Below are positions 55,354 to 63,664 of a stretch of DNA of 64,000 nucleotides, one piece after another. A program made the position numbers and the translations under genes. The first letter of the stretch is position 1. Each line of letters begins with the position of its first letter. The notes under the pieces were generated by a model. That model saw nothing but the letters and a program-made list of their open reading frames with translations. It was not told the origin of the DNA and did no database searches. Source of the DNA: an uncultured Blautia sp. (GTDB lineage: Bacteria > Bacillota > Clostridia > Lachnospirales > Lachnospiraceae); the NCBI GenBank assembly GCA_934394545.1, contig CAKRRG010000007.1, positions 13,755 through 77,754 on the forward strand. Reading direction: 5' to 3'.

Positions 55354-55358
55354 ATAAT

Positions 55359-55386
55359 GTCCCTCCTGTTATGGGAGGGCATTTTT
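55359..55386 (+). terminator. Intrinsic terminator of ilvBN
   Basis: CCCTCC (55361-55366) pairs with GGGAGG (55373-55378), with T5 at 55382-55386. A short stem, so some read-through into the next gene is possible. Confidence 0.7.
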
Positions 55387-55414
55387 ATGAATTTTATGAG
55401 GGGAATAATATAAG

Positions 55415-56332
55415 ATGAAAAAACAACAGATACCACTGAAAAACTCACTACTGCTTCTTCTGACTGCTGCAATCTGGGGAATTGCCTTTGTCGCCCAAAG
55501 CGAGGGCGGTAATGCAGTTGGACCACTCACCTTTAACGCTACACGAAATATTATTGGCGCCCTGGTGTTAATTCCGGTTATTTTTTTGCTAAACAAAATT
55601 AATCCACAGCCCTCGGCTGATTCTACAGAAAATAGCCTTCCGGCACATCCTGGTAGCACAAAAACCTTAATCCTGGGAGGGATTGCCTGCGGCATCTGCC
55701 TGTGTCTGGCTTCTAATTTCCAACAATTCGGAATCCAGTATACCACGGTTGGAAAAGCAGGCTTCCTTACTGCATGCTACATTATTATTGTCCCTATTCT
55801 GGGACTTTTTATGAAAAAGAAATGCAGTCCCTTTATCTGGATCGCAGTTGTTATGGCTTTGATCGGCCTTTATCTGCTATGCATCACAGACGGTTTCTCC
55901 ATTGGAAAGGGAGATATCCTGGTTCTGATCTGTGCAGTTTTATTTTCTCTGCACATTCTGGTCATTGACTATTTTTCCCCTAAAACAGATGGTGTAAAAA
56001 TGTCCTGTATCCAGTTTCTGGTCTGCGGAATCCTCACTGCCATTCCTGCTGCCATTCTGGAACATCCAAAGCTTTCTGCATTTGCCGGAGCCTGGGGTGC
56101 TATTCTTTATGCCGGTGTGATGTCCTGCGGTGTTGCCTATACCCTCCAGATCGTAGGGCAGAAAAACATGAATCCAACTGTAGCATCCCTGATTCTCAGC
56201 CTGGAATCCTGTATTTCCGTTCTGGCAGGCTGGATCCTTCTTGGACAGCGTCTAAGCACCCGTGAGATCATTGGCTGCATAATCATGTTCTGTGCTATTG
56301 TTCTTGCACAGCTGCCACAAAAACAAGCATAA
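55415..56332 (+). CDS. EamA/DMT-family transporter
   Basis: 305 residues, ten predicted helices in two EamA repeats: first LLLLTAAIWGIAFVAQSEGG, with the conserved AxxWGxxF pattern; second ICAVLFSLHILVIDYFSP, ending ILSLESCISVLAGWILLGQ and IIGCIIMFCAIVLAQ. Such proteins export or import amino acids, nucleotides or metabolites. A poor spacing (GAGGGG 14 bases before the ATG) suggests modest expression. It lies 61 bases after ilvN on the same strand, so a link to branched-chain amino-acid export is possible but unproven. Confidence 0.87.
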   Translation: MKKQQIPLKNSLLLLLTAAIWGIAFVAQSEGGNAVGPLTFNATRNIIGALVLIPVIFLLNKINPQPSADSTENSLPAHPGSTKTLILGGIACGICLCLASNFQQFGIQYTTVGKAGFLTACYIIIVPILGLFMKKKCSPFIWIAVVMALIGLYLLCITDGFSIGKGDILVLICAVLFSLHILVIDYFSPKTDGVKMSCIQFLVCGILTAIPAAILEHPKLSAFAGAWGAILYAGVMSCGVAYTLQIVGQKNMNPTVASLILSLESCISVLAGWILLGQRLSTREIIGCIIMFCAIVLAQLPQKQA

Positions 56333-56334
56333 AA

Positions 56335-56391
56335 TACAAAAAGTAAGAGGTAAAGTCCATTTTCCGGCTTTTTTACCTCTTACTTTTTTAT
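56335..56391. terminator. Bidirectional intrinsic terminator
   Basis: AAAAAGTAAGAGGTAAA pairs with TTTACCTCTTACTTTTT, a 17-bp perfect stem with a 17-base loop, between the converging EamA and ABC exporter genes. Confidence 0.92.
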
Positions 56392-58302
56392 TTATCCATT
56401 ATACAACTGATAGTACCTGCCCTTCTGGGCAATCAGTTCCTCATGAGAGCCTCTCTCTATCACTCGTCCCTGCTCCAGAACCATAATACAATCGCTGTTT
56501 CTTACAGTGGAAAGCCTGTGTGCAATAGCAAATGTGGTTCTGCCTTCCATCAGCTTATCCATACCATTCTGAACCAGTTTCTCTGTACGGGTATCAATGG
56601 AACTTGTTGCTTCATCCAGAATCAGCACCGGCGGATCTGCCACCGCTGCCCTGGCAATTGCAAGAAGCTGTCTCTGTCCCTGGCTTAAATTGGCACCATT
56701 GTTGCGAAGCATAGTATTATAGCCATCCGGCAGTCTACGAATAAATCCGTCTGCATTGGCCAGCTTTGCAGCCGCGATCACTTCTTCATCTGTCGCATCC
56801 AGTTTTCCATAACGGATATTCTCCATAACGGTAGCCGTAAAAAGGTTTGTCTCCTGAAGAACAATGCCCATGGAACGTCTCAAATCACCTTTTTTGATCT
56901 TATTTATGTTGATCCCGTCATAACGGATCTTACCGTCCTGAATGTCATAGAAACGATTTAAAAGATTGGTAATCGTTGTTTTGCCAGCACCTGTAGAACC
57001 AACAAAAGCAATTTTCTGACCTGGCTTCGCATACATTTTCACATCGTGAAGAACGATTTTATCATCCCGATAACCAAAATCCACGCCATCCAGAACGATA
57101 TCTCCCTTCAATTCGATGTAATCCGTTTTTCCGGTCGCTTTATGAAAATGCTTCCATGCCCAGCGTCCTGTACGCTTTTCTGATTCCACAAGCTTTCCAT
57201 TTTCCTCTTTCACATTTACCAGGGTCACATATCCCTCATCTACCTCCGGTTTCTCATCCAGAAGGTCAAAAATACGTTTCGCACCGGCAAGAGCCATAAC
57301 AATACTGTTAAACTGTTGGCTTACCTGGTTGATTGGCTGACTGAAGCTCTTATTAAAAGTAAGGAAACTTGCCAGGCCGCCAAGAGTAAATCCGCCTACA
57401 CCATTTACCGCCAGCACGCCACCAACAATGGCGCACAATACATAGCTGATATTTCCAATCTGTGCACAGGTGGGCATCAGCACGTTTGCAAATTTATTGG
57501 CATTATTGGCACTTTCAAACAGCTGGTCATTCAGCTCATTAAATTTCTCAAGACTTTCTTCCTCATGACAGAATACCTTTACAACCTTCTGGCCTTCCAT
57601 CATTTCCTCAATATAACCGTTTACAATACCAAGATTCTTCTGCTGTTCCATGAAATACTTACCGCTGAGACCAGCAAGATTCTTACTTGCGAAAAGCATA
57701 ACACCTACCATGAACAAAGTTACAAGAGTAAGGGGAATATTCAGAATAATCATACTTACCAGAACACTGACAATGGTGATCACACTGGAGATCAGCTGCG
57801 GAATACTCTGACTGATCATCTGACGTAAGGTATCAATATCATTGGTATAAATTGACATGATATCCCCATGTGCATGGGTATCAAAATATTTAACAGGCAA
57901 AGTCTCCATGCGCTCAAACATCTCATTTCGAAGATTACGCAGGGTTCCCTGGCTCACATAGATCATCAGACGGTTATACGTATAGGTACAAGCCACACCA
58001 ATTGCATAAAAACAGGCTACCCGGAGGATTGCCATTGCCAGAGGATGAAAATCCGGAGTTTCTGCTTTCAGAAGCGGCAGGATATACTGGTCAATAAGCG
58101 TCTTCATAAACATAGTTCCCTGCACATTGGCAAGAACACTGACTACAATTCCGATCACAACTACAATAATGTGGATCCTGTAATTTTTAAAAATATATTC
58201 CATCAGTCTTCCAAGCATTTTTCCCGGATTTTCAACTGTTGGACCTGTACGAAAAGCAGCACCGCCACGTCCCGGACCTTTTATGGGTTTATTGTTGCTC
58301 AT
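56392..58302 (-). CDS. ABC exporter half-transporter, canonical ATPase subunit
   Basis: Type IV (multidrug-like) exporter of 636 residues. N-terminal extension about 1-35, then six helices (about 40-350), an ABC domain with Walker A GSTGAGKTT, signature NLSQGQRQ, Walker B VLILDEATSS with the catalytic Glu and the switch AIAHRLS. A roughly 30-residue insertion (GYVTLVNVKEENGKLVESEK) lies between the membrane and ATPase parts. Its ATG overlaps the partner stop as ATGA. With the 585-residue partner it forms a heterodimer like BmrCD or TM287/288. Substrate unknown; drugs or peptides are typical. Confidence 0.93.
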   Translation of the reverse strand: MSNNKPIKGPGRGGAAFRTGPTVENPGKMLGRLMEYIFKNYRIHIIVVVIGIVVSVLANVQGTMFMKTLIDQYILPLLKAETPDFHPLAMAILRVACFYAIGVACTYTYNRLMIYVSQGTLRNLRNEMFERMETLPVKYFDTHAHGDIMSIYTNDIDTLRQMISQSIPQLISSVITIVSVLVSMIILNIPLTLVTLFMVGVMLFASKNLAGLSGKYFMEQQKNLGIVNGYIEEMMEGQKVVKVFCHEEESLEKFNELNDQLFESANNANKFANVLMPTCAQIGNISYVLCAIVGGVLAVNGVGGFTLGGLASFLTFNKSFSQPINQVSQQFNSIVMALAGAKRIFDLLDEKPEVDEGYVTLVNVKEENGKLVESEKRTGRWAWKHFHKATGKTDYIELKGDIVLDGVDFGYRDDKIVLHDVKMYAKPGQKIAFVGSTGAGKTTITNLLNRFYDIQDGKIRYDGININKIKKGDLRRSMGIVLQETNLFTATVMENIRYGKLDATDEEVIAAAKLANADGFIRRLPDGYNTMLRNNGANLSQGQRQLLAIARAAVADPPVLILDEATSSIDTRTEKLVQNGMDKLMEGRTTFAIAHRLSTVRNSDCIMVLEQGRVIERGSHEELIAQKGRYYQLYNG

Positions 58303-60056
58303 ACCGGATCACCTCCTCTGTTCTCATCGAAATCTCCTCCACCCTTTATCTGGGAATTGTAAACATCCTGATAAATGGAGTTGGTCTGCATCAGCTCCTC
58401 ATGAGTTCCGAACCCGCTGATCCGGCCCTCATTCATAACAATAATACGGTCAGCACTCTGGATACTGGAAATACGCTGGGCAATGATCAGCTTGGTAGTC
58501 TCCGGGATTTCTTCTGCAAATGCCTTACGGATGCGGGCATCTGTAGCAGTGTCTACTGCACTTGTGGAATCATCCAGGATCAACACCTTAGGCTTCTTAA
58601 GAAGGGCTCTGGCGATACACAGACGCTGTTTCTGACCGCCGGAAACATTGGTTCCGCCCTGCTCAATGTAAGTATTGTATTTGTCCGGCATTTTTTCAAT
58701 AAAATCATCTGCACAGGCAAGCTTACATACACGGCGGCATTCTTCCTCGGACGCCTCTTTATTTCCCCATCGCAGATTCTCCAAAATGGTACCGGAAAAC
58801 AGCACATTCTTCTGAAGAACAACTGCTACCTGATTACGAAGACTGTCCATGTGATAGTCACGGACATCCACACCTCCAACCTTTACAGAACCACTGCTTA
58901 CATCATAAAGGCGGCTGATCAGATTTACCAGACTGGACTTGGCACTTCCGGTTCCACCAATAATACCAATTGTTTCCCCCGCATGAATGGAAAGATTGAT
59001 ATCCTTCAGCACAGGCTCTTTACTGTCCTTCTTATAGCTGAAATCAACATGATCAAATACAATGCTTCCGTCCGAAACTTCCATTACAGGATTCTGAGGA
59101 TCACAAAGATCTGCCTTCTCTTTAATAACCTCAGTTACTCGTTCTGCACTGGCTGCACTCATGGTAATCATAACAAATACCATAGAGAGCATCATAAGAC
59201 TCATGAGAATATTCATACAATAGGTAAGAAGACTCATCAACTCACCGGTAGTCAGACTGCCTCCCACGATCATATTCGCGCCAAGCCAGCTGATTCCAAG
59301 AATGCAGGCATATACCGTAAACTGCATGACCGGCATATTCATAACTACCAGCTTCTCAGCTTTTACAAACATTTCATAAACCTTATTGCAGGCTTTCTGG
59401 AACTTCGTGGTCTCATAATCCTCACGCACATAGGCCTTCACAACACGAACTGCATTGATATTCTCCTGTACGCTGGCATTTAAGTCATCGTACTTCTTAA
59501 ATACTTCTTGAAAATATTTGGTAGCTTTCTTCATAATAAATACCAGAAAAGCTCCAAGAAAAATAACAGCAATGAGATAAATACTGGCAACCTTTGCATT
59601 GATCATAAACGCCATGGCCATGGCACAGATCAGGCTGGCCGGGGCACGGGTACACATACGCAGGATCATCTGGTATGCATTCTGCAAATTGGTCACATCT
59701 GTCGTCAGACGTGTGATCAGACTTGCAGTACTAAATTTGTCAATGTTTGAAAATGAAAATGTCTGAATATTGGTATACATTGCTTTACGAAGATTACGTG
59801 CAAAACCGGAGGACGCATATGCTCCGTATTTTCCTCCCAGAATACCAGTAACAAGTCCGGCAACAGCAAGAAGCGCCATAATGGCACCTTTTCTGTAAAG
59901 ATAACTGATATTACCGGCTTCTACACCGTTGTCGATCATATCTGCCATTACAAGAGGAATCATTGTCTCCACCACAACCTCCAGTATCATAAATACCGGT
60001 GTGAGGAAAGAGGCCTTCTTAAACTCCTTTACCTGGGCAAGTAATGTCTTTATCAT
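58299..60056 (-). CDS. ABC exporter half-transporter, degenerate ATPase subunit
   Basis: 585 residues: six helices, then the ABC domain. Two deviations mark the inactive site half: Walker A reads GGTGSAKSS (Ala in place of Gly) and Walker B VLILDDSTS has Asp where the catalytic Glu should be. The signature NVSGGQKQR is normal, as required to serve the partner's good site. This asymmetry is the hallmark of heterodimeric exporters. It starts 23 bases after the MarR gene, and the three genes share one promoter. Confidence 0.93.
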   Translation of the reverse strand: MIKTLLAQVKEFKKASFLTPVFMILEVVVETMIPLVMADMIDNGVEAGNISYLYRKGAIMALLAVAGLVTGILGGKYGAYASSGFARNLRKAMYTNIQTFSFSNIDKFSTASLITRLTTDVTNLQNAYQMILRMCTRAPASLICAMAMAFMINAKVASIYLIAVIFLGAFLVFIMKKATKYFQEVFKKYDDLNASVQENINAVRVVKAYVREDYETTKFQKACNKVYEMFVKAEKLVVMNMPVMQFTVYACILGISWLGANMIVGGSLTTGELMSLLTYCMNILMSLMMLSMVFVMITMSAASAERVTEVIKEKADLCDPQNPVMEVSDGSIVFDHVDFSYKKDSKEPVLKDINLSIHAGETIGIIGGTGSAKSSLVNLISRLYDVSSGSVKVGGVDVRDYHMDSLRNQVAVVLQKNVLFSGTILENLRWGNKEASEEECRRVCKLACADDFIEKMPDKYNTYIEQGGTNVSGGQKQRLCIARALLKKPKVLILDDSTSAVDTATDARIRKAFAEEIPETTKLIIAQRISSIQSADRIIVMNEGRISGFGTHEELMQTNSIYQDVYNSQIKGGGDFDENRGGDPV

Positions 60057-60079
60057 CAGGTTCTCCCCTTTCTTTTTTG

Positions 60080-60580
60080 TTAGTTTTCATCCCGCAGAAA
60101 GCACTCTCTTTGGGCATTTTCCCGGATCATGTCCAGAACTTCCAGGAAGCATTCCAGTTTTTCCTGGGGAATATCGGACTTTAGTACCTTCTGGATCCGG
60201 TCAAAATTCTCCATGATTTCCATCTGAAATTCCATACCTTTTTCCGTAAGCACCAGACGCTTCAGTCTGGCATCTCTTGGAATAGATTCTCTGGTAATAA
60301 GCCCTTTCTTCTCCATTGCCTGAAGGATTCCTGACGCAGTAGAACGCGCCATCTGAAATTCTGCTTCCAGGTCTTTCTGAAAAACATCTTCTTCAGAATG
60401 CCGGTACAGATAACCAATGATCCAACCCTGCATGCGGTTAATTCCGGCTTTCTCATCCACCTTGGACTGATAGGAATTCACCAGACGTCCAATTACCTGA
60501 TTGAGATTACGAACCTCATATCCTATATGCCGTTCCACCTGGCAGCACTCATCAGGACCAGTTTTCTTCTTTTTCTCCAT
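60080..60580 (-). CDS. MarR-family repressor of the ABC exporter
   Basis: 166 residues. Winged helix in the order helix 1-2 (NLNQVIGRLVNSYQSKVDEK), recognition region (FQKDLEAEFQMARSTASGILQAM), wing (ESIPRDARLKRLVLTEKG) and C-terminal dimerisation helices. A Cys pair (ECCQ) near the N-terminus might sense oxidants, which is speculation. AAGGGAAAT precedes the ATG. First gene of the exporter operon. Three tandem inverted repeats just upstream are its likely operators, so it should repress itself and the pump until a ligand binds. Confidence 0.92.
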   Translation of the reverse strand: MEKKKKTGPDECCQVERHIGYEVRNLNQVIGRLVNSYQSKVDEKAGINRMQGWIIGYLYRHSEEDVFQKDLEAEFQMARSTASGILQAMEKKGLITRESIPRDARLKRLVLTEKGMEFQMEIMENFDRIQKVLKSDIPQEKLECFLEVLDMIRENAQRECFLRDEN

Positions 60581-60615
60581 ATTTCCCTTCTTTCATATAC
60601 TTCCGGACAAAAATA

Positions 60616-60659
60616 GTTCGCCTCTAAACTGTTCGGACTCGAACTGTTCGTGTGCGAAC
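60616..60659 (-). promoter_or_regulatory. Three tandem inverted-repeat operators for the MarR repressor
   Basis: Read on the plus strand: GTTCG-CCTC-TAAAC (60616-60629), GTTCG-GACT-CGAAC (60631-60644) and GTTCG-TGTG-CGAAC (60646-60659). They repeat every 15 bases; two are perfect and one degenerate. They start 2 bases downstream of the -10 box and cover the transcription start. Confidence 0.85.
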
Positions 60660-60661
60660 TA

Positions 60662-60690
60662 ATTATAAAAGCCAATCCTGTAATTGTCAA
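60662..60690 (-). promoter_or_regulatory. Consensus promoter of the marR-ABC exporter operon
   Basis: Minus strand: TTGACA (60685-60690), 17-base spacer, TATAAT (60662-60667), perfect in both boxes. A strong promoter held by tight repression is implied. Confidence 0.92.
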
Positions 60691-60721
60691 TCCTATTTTT
60701 TTAATATCTGATTTGCTATTT

Positions 60722-60760
60722 GCAAAAAAATACCAGAAGCAAAATTCTCATTGCTCCTGG
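60722..60760 (-). terminator. Intrinsic terminator after acyP
   Basis: On the minus strand CCAGGAGCAA pairs with TTGCTTCTGG (10 bp, one G-U), then TA and T7. It closes the hflK-hflC-acyP transcript. Confidence 0.85.
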
Positions 60761-60769
60761 CATCCATTT

Positions 60770-61042
60770 TCATTTCGAATAAAAGCTCCACTCGCTTTCA
60801 TCCACCGGCAGGTCTTCCATCTGATAATTCTCAATCCGGATGAAACTTCCCATCTCGATTTCCTGAATCATACGCTCAATTTCGGAAAGCTCTCCCTGAA
60901 CTTCCATTTCTACTCTGCCATCCCACAGATTGTCCACCCAGCCGGTAAGGCCATTGGCTCTCGCCGCATTTTTTGCACGGTAACGAAATCCAACCCCCTG
61001 CACCTGCCCGGAAAAATATATGTGTTTTCTTACTATTGCCAT
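60770..61042 (-). CDS. acyP: Acylphosphatase
   Basis: Hydrolyses carboxyl-phosphate bonds such as acetyl phosphate or 1,3-bisphosphoglycerate. In 90 residues both active-site motifs are intact: GQVQGVGFRYR with R20, and GWVDNLWDGRVE with N38. The gene follows hflC by 62 bases with no terminator or strong promoter between, so it probably belongs to the hflK-hflC transcript and ends at the hairpin at 60722-60760. A metabolic link to the two membrane proteins is not obvious. Confidence 0.93.
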   Translation of the reverse strand: MAIVRKHIYFSGQVQGVGFRYRAKNAARANGLTGWVDNLWDGRVEMEVQGELSEIERMIQEIEMGSFIRIENYQMEDLPVDESEWSFYSK

Positions 61043-61104
61043 CTTTTGTCACTCCTTATGTTACATATGATATACGTCAATGCCGGCAGATGCAAGAATT
61101 TTTA

Positions 61105-61968
61105 TTATTTTCCCTCAAAAATCTGAGCAATCGGGGAATCCGATGACAAAATAACGGTCTTGTTCTCACCTTGCATAGAAGTTTTCAGGGCTTCAAGGCT
61201 TCTTACGAAGGAATAAAATTCTCTTCTCTCATTTTCCCCATAAGCCTGGGAAAGGATTTTCATATATTCCTGTTCCCCTTCTGCCTTCAAAATCTCAGCC
61301 TGCTTCTTCGCATCTGAAATCTGAATGGTCACTTCCTTATCCGTTTTGTTCTGGATTACTTTTGCCTCAGAATCACCTTCCGCTTTATATGTAGCAGCAA
61401 TATTATCGCGCTCTGAGATCATTCTCTCATACACAGCTGCCTTATTATCGTCCGGCAGATCCAATTGCTTTGTTTCAAATTTGATCAGCTCTATTCCGTA
61501 TTGTTCCATATTATCTCCAATGGCTTCCATTATCATATCCGATAATTCTCCGTCACGGCTTGTGATCACTCTGTCCTGGGAAAGACTACTGATCACATTT
61601 TTTGTGGCATTATATACGGCAGTATTAATTCGGCTCTCACTATTTTCCAAAGAAGAGTTCAGAGTCTGTGCAAATTTAAGAGGATCTGTAATCTTCCACA
61701 AAACATAGCTGTCACTGATCATGGTTTTCTTGTCCTTGGTAATCACATCAGATGCTTCTAAATCATATAGCAATGTTTCTTTTGGTAAAGACTGTGTTCT
61801 TTCTATCAATGGAATTTTAAAGCTGATTCCCGGTTCGCAGATCACTCTGTCAACTTTACCAAACTGACGGATCAGCTTGTATTCATTTTGCTGGGTTATG
61901 GTTATGGAAGAGCCGATTATTACAGCTCCGAGAATGCCTGCTATAAGTGCCGCTTTTTTCATTTTCAT
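61105..61968 (-). CDS. hflC: HflC-type SPFH/band-7 protein
   Basis: With HflK forms a membrane cage that, in well-studied bacteria, surrounds FtsH and limits its access to substrates. One N-terminal helix (AALIAGILGAVIIGSSITIT) and a band-7 domain: YKLIRQFGKVDRVICEPGIS, FKIPLIERTQSLP, SYVLWKITDPLKFAQTL and the FETKQLDLPDDNKAAVYERM segment. A coiled helix (AEILKAEGEQEYMKILSQAYG) ends it. AAAGGA eight bases before the ATG at 61968 sets the start over an in-frame TTG at 61989. 287 residues. It lies 36 bases after hflK. Confidence 0.9.
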   Translation of the reverse strand: MKMKKAALIAGILGAVIIGSSITITQQNEYKLIRQFGKVDRVICEPGISFKIPLIERTQSLPKETLLYDLEASDVITKDKKTMISDSYVLWKITDPLKFAQTLNSSLENSESRINTAVYNATKNVISSLSQDRVITSRDGELSDMIMEAIGDNMEQYGIELIKFETKQLDLPDDNKAAVYERMISERDNIAATYKAEGDSEAKVIQNKTDKEVTIQISDAKKQAEILKAEGEQEYMKILSQAYGENERREFYSFVRSLEALKTSMQGENKTVILSSDSPIAQIFEGK

Positions 61969-62004
61969 AATTTTTATCCTTTCTGTCAAATACTTATCTT
62001 AACT

Positions 62005-62955
62005 TCACTTCGTTTCTTCATTTGTATCTTCTGCCGTTTTCCAGTCTCCGGCAAAAGAATCCAGCGGCAATATCTTTTCCACGCCGCTTCCGTTGTCGAT
62101 CACAATCTTCATACCAGGCAGCACATCTTCCATGGTTTCATAGAACATTCGCATTTTTGTGGTCTCAGGATTCTTCACATATTCCTCATACATTGCATTA
62201 AATCTTGCCACCTCAGCTTCTGCCTCATTGATCCTCACCTGTTTTTGTGCCTCCGCATCCTGAATGATCTGGTCTGCCTGGGCCTGCGCTTCGGGAAGCT
62301 TTTCGTTTCTGTATTTATTGGCATTGTTAAGCGCCGTTTCCTTTCCCTGTTTCGCAGTTTCCACCTCTTTAAATGCTTTCATCACTTCTTCAGTAGGCGG
62401 CTCGGAATCCTGTATTGTTATGTTAACCAATTGAATTCCCAGATCCTGTTCCTCCATCTGATTCAAAATCATCTCTTTGATCTTGCTCTGGATTTCTCCT
62501 TTTCCGGTGGTCAGAACCTCATCCACGTTATAGCTTGCTATCACAGTTCGGATACAGCTTTGCGCAATATTTTTTAAAATCTCTTCCGGCTGCTCAGAGG
62601 TGTAAAGATATTTTACAGGTTCTGAAATTCGATATTCTACAAAGAAATCCACATCAATAAAATTGTAATCCGAAGTGATCATGATTCCTTCATTTTCCAC
62701 TACCTCATTGTTCCCCATACTGTATCCGATTGGAAATCCCTGGATCGTGGTATTTACCTTCTGCACCTGCTGTACAAAAGGGACTTTGAAATGTAATCCC
62801 GTTTCAGTCACTGCCTTTGGCACTCCAAAGGTTGTGAGTACTGCCTGCTCCTGCTCCTGAATCTGGTAAGTTGCATCCAGCGCAAATCCCCCTGCCACTA
62901 TAAGCCCGGCAGCACCGATTGCCAGATATTTCATTTTTCCATTTCGCTTACTCAT
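62005..62955 (-). CDS. hflK: HflK-type SPFH/band-7 protein
   Basis: Partner of HflC, 316 residues. Single N-terminal helix (LAIGAAGLIVAGGFALDATY), band-7 core (QAVLTTFGVPKAVTETGLHF, KVPFVQQVQKVNTT, FFVEYRISEPVKYLYT) and a long Ala/Glu/Gln-rich coiled-coil (EAQAQADQIIQDAEAQKQVR). GGAGGAGAAAA precedes the ATG. It lacks the Gly/Gln-rich N-terminus of the E. coli protein. First gene downstream of a yybP-ykoY riboswitch and terminator, so manganese level should control it. ftsH is not in the window. Confidence 0.9.
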   Translation of the reverse strand: MSKRNGKMKYLAIGAAGLIVAGGFALDATYQIQEQEQAVLTTFGVPKAVTETGLHFKVPFVQQVQKVNTTIQGFPIGYSMGNNEVVENEGIMITSDYNFIDVDFFVEYRISEPVKYLYTSEQPEEILKNIAQSCIRTVIASYNVDEVLTTGKGEIQSKIKEMILNQMEEQDLGIQLVNITIQDSEPPTEEVMKAFKEVETAKQGKETALNNANKYRNEKLPEAQAQADQIIQDAEAQKQVRINEAEAEVARFNAMYEEYVKNPETTKMRMFYETMEDVLPGMKIVIDNGSGVEKILPLDSFAGDWKTAEDTNEETK

Positions 62956-62990
62956 TTTTCTCCTCCATTTCTCTTACCAACAATAGTTGT

Positions 62991-63056
62991 AAAGCGGACA
63001 TTCGCAATCCGCTTTGCTACTTGCTCATGAACGCAGTCGCTTCGCGACCTGCGTTC
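62991..63056. repeat. Paired hairpins upstream of hflK (possible dispersed intergenic repeat)
   Basis: AAAGCGGA (62991-62998) pairs with TCCGCTTT (63008-63015); GAACGCAG (63029-63036) pairs with CTGCGTTC (63049-63056), with TCGC/GCGA inside. The two GC-rich stems sit close together in otherwise AT-rich DNA between the riboswitch terminator and the hflK ribosome site. Composition and form suggest a dispersed palindromic element. Confidence 0.6.
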
Positions 63057-63069
63057 AAAAAGGGAAAAT

Positions 63070-63120
63070 AAAAAAAGACTTTTATCCCAGGCACTGTCAT
63101 AATGCCTGAAATAAAAGTCT
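63070..63120 (-). terminator. Expression-platform terminator of the yybP-ykoY riboswitch
   Basis: On the minus strand AGACTTTTAT (63120-63111) pairs with ATAAAAGTCT (63085-63076), with AGGCA/TGCCT inside, then a T run. The 5' arm is the same sequence that closes helix P1 of the aptamer, so aptamer and terminator exclude each other. Confidence 0.9.
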
Positions 63121-63230
63121 CGCTGATTATCTCATAATGCGGGTAGTTTCATCTACCGTTCTGACGCATTTATGCACCATTCAGAAAAAATGGACTTCCA
63201 TTTATCTCTTCATGGCCGCTACTCCCTTTT
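63113..63230 (-). promoter_or_regulatory. yybP-ykoY (manganese) riboswitch aptamer
   Basis: Minus strand. P1 is AAAAG (63230-63226) with CTTTT (63117-63113). Loop 1 is GGGAGTAGC, directly after the P1 strand; loop 3 is AGCGAGAC before the closing strand. The second coaxial arm is AATGCG/CGCATT interrupted by TCAGAAC, then GGTAG/CTACC with an ATGAAA loop. These features match the Lactococcus yybP aptamer, which binds Mn2+ between the two loops. Mn2+ would stabilise P1, prevent the terminator and switch expression on. Confidence 0.92.
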
Positions 63231-63241
63231 CTTTGAGTGGT

Positions 63242-63270
63242 ATCATATCATAAGTATTCATGAAAATCAA
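63242..63270 (-). promoter_or_regulatory. Promoter of the riboswitch-hflK-hflC-acyP transcript
   Basis: Minus strand: -35 TTGATT (63265-63270), 17-base spacer, -10 TATGAT (63242-63247); expected start near 63235, just ahead of the aptamer. Confidence 0.8.
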
Positions 63271-63296
63271 GATGTTTTTTTATATTTTTTCACTTA

Positions 63297-63389
63297 TTAC
63301 AAGACAATGTTGGCAGCGCAAACATTGATACAGCGACCGCAATGAATACACTTTGTTTCGTCTACCGTAAAATGCGTTTGTTCATTCAT
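63297..63389 (-). pseudogene. Truncated 4Fe-4S ferredoxin-like reading frame
   Basis: 30 codons: MNEQTHFTVDETKC followed by a complete CxxCxxCxxxC cluster motif (C14, C17, C20, C24) and a stop after AANIVL. It has a good GAGGG ribosome site. This reads as the N-terminus of a longer ferredoxin or ferredoxin-nitroreductase gene that was cut off; its start overlaps the end of the upstream nitroreductase-like fragment. It ends 27 bases before the riboswitch promoter. Confidence 0.65.
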
Positions 63390-63498
63390 TTTTTCCCTCA
63401 ATTCGTATAATACGCCCCTCTTTTCTCGACTTCAGGGTGGGGTGCTTATCGCCCTCACGGGGATAGCCCAAAAGAAGCTGCATTGGGAGCATATAAAT
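63382..63498 (-). pseudogene. C-terminal fragment of a nitroreductase-like gene
   Basis: The last 38 codons before the stop at 63382 read MLPMQLLLGYPREGDKHP and onward TLKSRKEGRI, a typical nitroreductase C-terminus (LGYP.. then basic tail). The rest of the domain, with FMN-binding residues, is absent. The frame is open upstream to 63693, but that part does not resemble the family. Between 63499 and 63664 I see no gene. Confidence 0.5.
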
Positions 63499-63664
63499 TC
63501 TTGTCAAACAGCTTTTCCTGTTTGTATTTTCATTGTAAGGCATCTTTGTCTTGAAAAAAAGTACGCACAAATCTATTACTGAGGCACAAAAAAGTAACCG
63601 CTTAAAAAAATGCAAACAGCGCATTATAATATGAGTGTTATATTTCAATCTGGTTTGCCTCGAA

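Noticed and set aside
58239..59483. 414-codon plus-strand open frame opposite the ABC exporter gene
   Set aside because: Fully antisense to a canonical ABC half-transporter; composition is abnormal and no ribosome site is seen.
60631..60656. LexA box in the marR operator region
   Set aside because: The GAAC and GTTC halves are spaced as CGAAC-T-GTTCG or GTTCG-N4-CGAAC (inverted order), not GAACNNNNGTTC. They belong to the 15-base MarR repeat series.
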